Shown piece after piece: positions 7,520 to 10,189 of a DNA stretch of 10,189 bases (the first letter of the stretch is position 1; each line of letters opens with the position of its first letter). The DNA lies in contig JBFHES010000175.1 of the NCBI GenBank assembly GCA_041584015.1, forward strand, positions 1-10,189. The letters are read 5' to 3'. A model generated the notes under the pieces. The model saw only the letters and a list, made by a program, of their open reading frames with translations. It had not been told where the DNA came from and did not search any database. This DNA comes from JBFHES01 sp041584015. Lineage in GTDB: Bacteria; Bacteroidota; Bacteroidia; Bacteroidales; M50B96. The translations under genes were made by a program, and so were the position numbers.

Positions 7520-7921
7520 AAAATAATTTCGGATACACTTAGCCGACCTGCCCCTTATAGAAATAAAAATTGGGCCATAGTAAAGACCGATGGTAAATAT
7601 GGCATAAGAGATACAAACAATATTTTTATTGTACCGGCAATATATGATGCTATAGAAAATGGTTTCGACTACAACAACCAGCAATGGTGTTTAGTAAGAC
7701 TGAAAGGGAAATCTGGTTTCATTAATAGAGAGGGAAAGGTTGTTGTACCACCAAAATATAAGCGAATTTCGCACTTTCGGTACTACGATCGACAATATGC
7801 AAAAGCGCTCGGAAGATCCGGTTTCTATTATATCGACAGAAACGGAAAAGAATTTAAAGACGTGCAAACCAACAAGCCCGAAGATAGAATTCATAACATC
7901 TCAAAGCCGCGAAACCGATAA
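7520..7921 (+). pseudogene. WG-repeat protein fragment lacking a start codon
   Basis: An open frame follows the in-frame stop at 7517-7519 and ends at TAA 7919-7921. It encodes 133 residues but has no ATG, GTG or TTG in frame. The residues clearly form about three WG repeats: NWAIVKTDGKYGIRDT...IVPAIYDAI, then WCLVRLKGKSGFINREGKVV followed by VPPKYKRI, then YAKALGRSGFYYIDRNGKEF. This matches the WG consensus (V-x-x-x-G-K-x-G-x-I-D-x-x-G-x-x-x-I-P-P-x-Y). Upstream, frame +1 (7489-7542, QRDSERQYKLKNNFGYT) and the frame beginning at ATG 7422 could be the missing N-terminus, after two frameshifts. No signal peptide is visible. Intact WG proteins are often surface or host-interaction repeats, but no role can be given here. 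It ends 12 bp before the convergent phosphatase stop. A non-standard start or a sequencing error is possible. Confidence 0.65.
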
Positions 7922-7933
7922 GATCTACAATGA

Positions 7934-9070
7934 TTATTCGCTCAACTCTACATTCACCTTAAGTTCTTCTTTAAGGTTTAACAGTTTCATAAACTTGAAG
8001 AAGATATCTGTATTATCAATCACACCCATAAACTCTTCGGCTCCCGGACCATAAGCAAACATAGGAACCATAGTCGAAGTGTGATTCCCAGTTGTAAATC
8101 CACCAATAACTTCGCCTGTTTCCAGGCTTCCTCCGTTAATTCCGAAGCCACCGGTTTCATGATCGGCTGTAATTACGACCAAAGTTTCACCATCTTGCTG
8201 GGCAAAATCGAGCACCTCTCCCACTGCATTATCGAAATCTACTGCTTCGGCTACTAAATATTCTGTATCATTATCATGTCCTCCCCAATCGATCTGAGAA
8301 CCTTCGATCATTAGGAAAAAACCTTTTTCAAATGGGTTCAATAACTCAATTGCTTTCAGCGATGCTTTACTCAAAAAGTCGTCACGTCCATCCTTCCATT
8401 TTGGAGGATGATCCTCCCAAAGCAAACCAAATAATTTTCCCTGATGAACATCCATCATCCCTGCAGTATCGAACACAATCTGATAATTCTTAGCTCTGAA
8501 CTGATCCAATAAGTTTACACTATCTGCCCGTTTTTCAAAATTGTTACGACCGCCACCCAATAGCACATCAACATCAGTCTTAAGAAAATCAAGCGCAATT
8601 TCTTCATAATTATTTCGTGATGGATTGTGAGCAATATAACCTGCCGGAGTTGCATGAGTTATTTTTGCTGTAGCAACCAAACCCGTTCCTAGCCCATTAA
8701 ACTCGGCATATTCAAGAATTGTATTTAAAGTATCAAGCTGTGGGCTCAAGGATAATTTACCATTATCAGTTTTTCTCCCAGTTGCAAAAGCTGTGGCACC
8801 AGCTGCAGAATCAGTAATATAATTATCCGCTGCATAGGTTTTAACAAAACCGGTATGTTTACATCTAGCCATTTCAAGCTCACCCTTTTTGGCAGTTAGA
8901 GCCGCATAAACCTCGCTCACTCCCATTCCATCGCCAATCATAAAGATTATATTCTTAGGCTTTACAGGCTCGCTATTGCTTATTTCATTTACTTGTTTTG
9001 GGCTACAACTACTAATAGTAGCCAGCATCAAAATAGCTATTATAATTCTTTGCGTCATTTTTCTTGGCAT
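7934..9070 (-). CDS. Alkaline phosphatase lipoprotein (PhoA type)
   Basis: This 378-residue phosphomonoesterase of the PF00245 family is shorter than E. coli PhoA (471) but has the complete active site. Asp47 (IGDGMG) binds metal and Ser88 (TDSAAGATAFATG) is the phosphorylated nucleophile. THATPAGYIAH (138-148) carries Thr141. Glu256 (MIEGSQIDWGGH) and Asp261/His265 are metal ligands, as are Asp303/His304 (TADHETGG) and His330 (GNHTSTMVP). The signal peptide ends at lipobox-like ISSC (Cys22), so it is probably anchored in the outer membrane facing the periplasm and releases phosphate from organic esters. A second start, ATG 9058 (Met5), fits equally well and gives a shorter signal. It lies 72 bp downstream of the spermidine synthase-like gene. 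I saw no clear Pho box, so phosphate control is only expected from the family. Confidence 0.93.
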   Translation of the reverse strand: MPRKMTQRIIIAILMLATISSCSPKQVNEISNSEPVKPKNIIFMIGDGMGVSEVYAALTAKKGELEMARCKHTGFVKTYAADNYITDSAAGATAFATGRKTDNGKLSLSPQLDTLNTILEYAEFNGLGTGLVATAKITHATPAGYIAHNPSRNNYEEIALDFLKTDVDVLLGGGRNNFEKRADSVNLLDQFRAKNYQIVFDTAGMMDVHQGKLFGLLWEDHPPKWKDGRDDFLSKASLKAIELLNPFEKGFFLMIEGSQIDWGGHDNDTEYLVAEAVDFDNAVGEVLDFAQQDGETLVVITADHETGGFGINGGSLETGEVIGGFTTGNHTSTMVPMFAYGPGAEEFMGVIDNTDIFFKFMKLLNLKEELKVNVELSE

Positions 9071-9118
9071 TTTATATTTGCAAAATAAATCAATCGGAAA
9101 GAAATATGTTCACTTTGC

Positions 9119-9131
9119 TAATAATTTATTA
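9119..9131. repeat. AT-rich 13-bp palindrome upstream of the phosphatase gene
   Basis: TAATAA and TTATTA flank a single central base, between the end of the spermidine synthase-like gene and the phosphatase start. It is too AT-rich to be a good terminator. Its place 49 bp before the phosphatase ATG would suit an operator, but AT-only palindromes are common in AT-rich DNA. Confidence 0.25.
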
Positions 9132-9142
9132 CGAAGCATCTT

Positions 9143-10189
9143 TTAATAAATCTCCCAATTACCATCTAAATAATAGCGGTAAAGTACAGGATCATGAATG
9201 CGATTAATTTTAATTGAATCTTGCTCATCAAGGTATATATCCTTACCAAACGATGTTATCAATTGCATCGATTCATTATTCATCCAACGTAAATCTACAT
9301 TTTCGAAGCTTAAAGATTTCAGGTGCTTTTTTATTGATTTAGCGTCTACATTACCTTTCATGCCGAGCACCCATCCCCACTCACCGAGCGTAATAATTTG
9401 ATTATGCAAAGGAACTGCTGTAAATCCAGCCGAACCAACAGTTTTCTCAATACATCTAAATGCTTTAGTTGCATAATAAGGGCTACCTGCCTGAGTTACA
9501 ACTACGCCATTCGACCTTAACGCTCTGTTGCATAACGAATAGAACTCATGAGTATAAAGACGACCAAGCTCCACACTTCTTGGATCGGGCAAATCGATTA
9601 TAATCACATCAAAATATTGTCGTGTATCTTCTAGAAACTGATACCCATCACTATTAATAACTTCGACTTTAGGATCAAGCATGGCTCCATCATTCAGTTC
9701 CAATAATATCGGATGTTCTATTGCCAACCGTGTCATTCCCGGATCAAGATCAACTAGCGTTATGGTTTTTACTTCTTGATATTTAAGCACCTCGCGCGCC
9801 GTACATCCATCGCCTCCTCCAAGAATTAAAACATTGGCTTTCTCTTTGGCTAATTGCATGGCAGGATGCACAATAGGCTCATGATACAATACCTCATCAA
9901 GAGTACTTAACTGCTGATTACCATTAATGAACAACCAATAGTCATTCTTCCATTGTGTTAGAACAATCTTCTGATAGCGTGTTTGTTCTTCGTAGATAAT
10001 CTTGTCTTTATACCTTTTTTGCTCTCCAAATAAGATTACCGGCTTGGCTACAAAAAAGCCTAATACAATTACAGCAAAAATAGTTAGCGACAAACCTCCA
10101 AAAAGCACATGTCGCTTTTTGGTAATTTGTTTCCATAACATGAACAGCAAAAACATGGCAACAAGAAAGTTCACCATACCTAACACAAA
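9143..10189 (-). CDS. Membrane-anchored spermidine synthase-like protein (polyamine aminopropyltransferase), 5' end beyond the window
   Basis: The frame is open to the right edge (TTT GTG TTA GGT ATG...), so the true N-terminus lies outside; numbering here is from GTG 10186. Two transmembrane helices are visible (residues about 3-18 and 26-52); related proteins have a larger multi-helix N-terminal domain. The cytoplasmic domain has the spermidine synthase landmarks. These are YQKIVL (71-76), INGNQQLSTLDEVLYHE (87-103), the nucleotide-type loop LGGGDG (122-127), VDLDP (145-149), NSDGYQFL (178-185) and DLPDPRSVELGRLYTHEFY (198-216). It would transfer an aminopropyl group from decarboxylated S-adenosylmethionine to a polyamine, but DLPDP in place of the usual DSSDP and the membrane anchor leave the true acceptor open. 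The TAA stop is at 9143-9145, upstream of the phosphatase gene on the same strand. Confidence 0.88.
   Translation of the reverse strand, partial: FVLGMVNFLVAMFLLFMLWKQITKKRHVLFGGLSLTIFAVIVLGFFVAKPVILFGEQKRYKDKIIYEEQTRYQKIVLTQWKNDYWLFINGNQQLSTLDEVLYHEPIVHPAMQLAKEKANVLILGGGDGCTAREVLKYQEVKTITLVDLDPGMTRLAIEHPILLELNDGAMLDPKVEVINSDGYQFLEDTRQYFDVIIIDLPDPRSVELGRLYTHEFYSLCNRALRSNGVVVTQAGSPYYATKAFRCIEKTVGSAGFTAVPLHNQIITLGEWGWVLGMKGNVDAKSIKKHLKSLSFENVDLRWMNNESMQLITSFGKDIYLDEQDSIKINRIHDPVLYRYYLDGNWEIY

Noticed and set aside
7460..7894. Minus-strand open frames over the WG-repeat fragment (7460-7684 and 7691-7894).
   Set aside because: They are antisense shadows. The plus-strand frame shows a recognisable WG-repeat consensus, and the minus-strand products match nothing I know.

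Overview
This window looks like chromosome from a member of the Bacteroidota. The evidence is a moderately AT-rich sequence, three apparent lipoproteins with short Bacteroidota-style signal peptides, a PD40-plus-SPOR envelope protein, a VWA lipoprotein of a type common in the phylum, AT-rich translation starts mostly without Shine-Dalgarno sites, and one good TAnnTTTG promoter element. A marine or sediment member of the Bacteroidales/Marinilabiliales is a reasonable guess, but the sequence does not prove it. I see no phage genes, insertion sequences, CRISPR arrays, rRNA or tRNA.

Left part (1-4441): a very large minus-strand gene runs off the left edge. It encodes a secreted protein with TPR-like, PD40, long coiled-coil and SPOR-like parts (at least 1009 residues). 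Divergent from it across a 172-bp promoter region is a VWA-domain lipoprotein, which ends in a clear one-way intrinsic terminator.

Middle (4442-7090): three minus-strand genes lie in series: a YdeI/OmdA-family protein, an unrecognised lipoprotein and a PaaI-type hotdog thioesterase. A small DCC1-like (DUF393) putative thiol oxidoreductase is divergent from the YdeI gene. These are ordinary accessory or housekeeping genes and share no obvious pathway.

Gene-poor stretch (7091-7933): about 840 bp without an intact gene. It holds two overlapping, mutually exclusive hairpins inside a possible 20-codon leader ORF. It then holds a WG-repeat coding fragment with no start codon in its frame and possible remnants in the other two frames upstream. 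This is the least explained part of the window.

Right part (7934-10189): a PhoA-type alkaline phosphatase lipoprotein with its active-site residues intact lies downstream of the C-terminal part of a membrane-anchored spermidine synthase-like protein, which runs off the right edge.

I found no convincing new multi-gene system. The best leads are the decayed WG-repeat locus with its competing hairpins, and the divergent pair of large envelope protein and VWA lipoprotein.
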